Origin: Chloroflexota bacterium
Lineage (GTDB): Bacteria > Chloroflexota > UBA4733
NCBI GenBank assembly: GCA_025980355.1
Contig: JAICXR010000197.1
Coordinates: forward strand, 1 to 6,562
Reading direction: 5' to 3'
DNA length: 6,562 nt
This document shows positions 6,177 through 6,562 of the stretch, piece after piece (positions within the stretch are counted from its first letter, which is position 1; every line of letters starts with the position of its first letter). Position numbers and translations under genes: made by a program. The notes below the pieces were generated by a model that had not been told where the DNA came from, did no database searches, and saw only the letters and a program-made list of their open reading frames with translations.

Positions 6177-6562
6177 CTACGCCTCGGCGAGGATGGCGTC
6201 GATCTGGGCGGTGGCCGCCTGGAGCGCCTGGGCGACCGGCTGCTGGCCGCTCAGGATCGCGCTTTGCGCCTTCGACCAGACCTTACCCCAGTCGCTCCCG
6301 TGCGGGCCGATGGGCTCCGGCTTGCCGAACTTCTGGGCCACGTCCGCCACCAGCGCGACGTCCTTTGGTGCCGCTTCCTGCTGTTGCTCCTTCGTCCATG
6401 CGTTAGCCGCCACGAGGCGGGTCGGCAGATTCCCCGGCAGGACCACCTGCTCCGGGGTCTGGTTGCTGACCCACCAACGGAGGAAATCCCAGGCGCGGTC
6501 TTGGTGCTTCCCGGCGGCGGCGAGGGCGTGGCTGGGGTTGCCGGCGATCATCGCGGCGCTGC
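6177..6562 (-). CDS. Extracellular solute-binding protein, C-terminal part (cut by window edge)
   Basis: Only about the last 128 codons are present; the frame stays open to the right edge, so the true start lies outside. The fragment reads like the end of a family-1 ABC sugar-binding protein. NPSHALAAAGKHQDRAWDF is the typical late region where substrate-lobe helices carry 'A..F..W' contacts, and LRWWVSNQTPEQ and LPTRLVAAN follow, the latter matching the usual 'G.lPtr..a' element. GSDWGKVWSKAQSAILSGQ and a final amphipathic helix ending in DAILAEA match the family's C-terminal helices. An internal ATG at 6551 should not be taken as the start. The protein is not a close copy of the other binding protein in this window, whose C-terminus ends in a Ser/Thr-rich tail. 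Its partner permeases may lie beyond the right edge. Downstream on the same strand, after a hairpin and about 205 bases, is the oxidoreductase gene. Confidence 0.82.
   Translation of the reverse strand, partial: SAAMIAGNPSHALAAAGKHQDRAWDFLRWWVSNQTPEQVVLPGNLPTRLVAANAWTKEQQQEAAPKDVALVADVAQKFGKPEPIGPHGSDWGKVWSKAQSAILSGQQPVAQALQAATAQIDAILAEA

Overview
The window is GC-rich DNA with densely packed bacterial genes. It has four complete protein genes, one gene cut by the right edge, and a left flank of about 490 bases with no recognisable gene. The first transporter protein has a twin-arginine lipoprotein signal. That signal, the high GC, the family-1 solute-binding proteins and the Gfo/Idh/MocA oxidoreductase together suggest a heterotrophic, sugar-scavenging bacterium. 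My guess is Chloroflexota (Thermomicrobia-like) or an actinobacterium, but this rests on gene style only; no rRNA or other marker gene is present.

Layout. Positions 1-494 hold nothing I can assign. Positions 495-1475 (minus) encode a two-domain GNAT-type acetyltransferase. A 110-base divergent gap separates it from a plus-strand pair. The first of the pair is a Tat/lipoprotein sugar-binding protein of an ABC importer (1586-3070). Six bases later comes a 596-residue protein (3077-4867) that joins a glutamine-amidotransferase-like N-terminal domain to a NodB-like polysaccharide-deacetylase domain. This pair converges, with a 22-base gap, on a minus-strand Gfo/Idh/MocA oxidoreductase (4890-5969). 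Upstream of the oxidoreductase, on the same strand, lies the C-terminal end of a second solute-binding protein (6177 to the right edge). A hairpin follows that gene's stop codon.

How the genes may work together (inference). The two binding proteins would capture carbohydrates outside the cell. The deacetylase-like protein has no export signal, so it would act on acylated sugars or related compounds inside the cell. The oxidoreductase would oxidise or epimerise a sugar or polyol using NAD. No ABC permease or ATPase gene lies in the window. The two transport genes point toward each other and belong to separate transcription units. The GNAT gene is probably an unrelated neighbour.

I found no tRNA, rRNA, CRISPR array, insertion sequence or phage gene. 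The most unusual element is the amidotransferase-like/deacetylase fusion directly behind an orphan sugar-binding lipoprotein.
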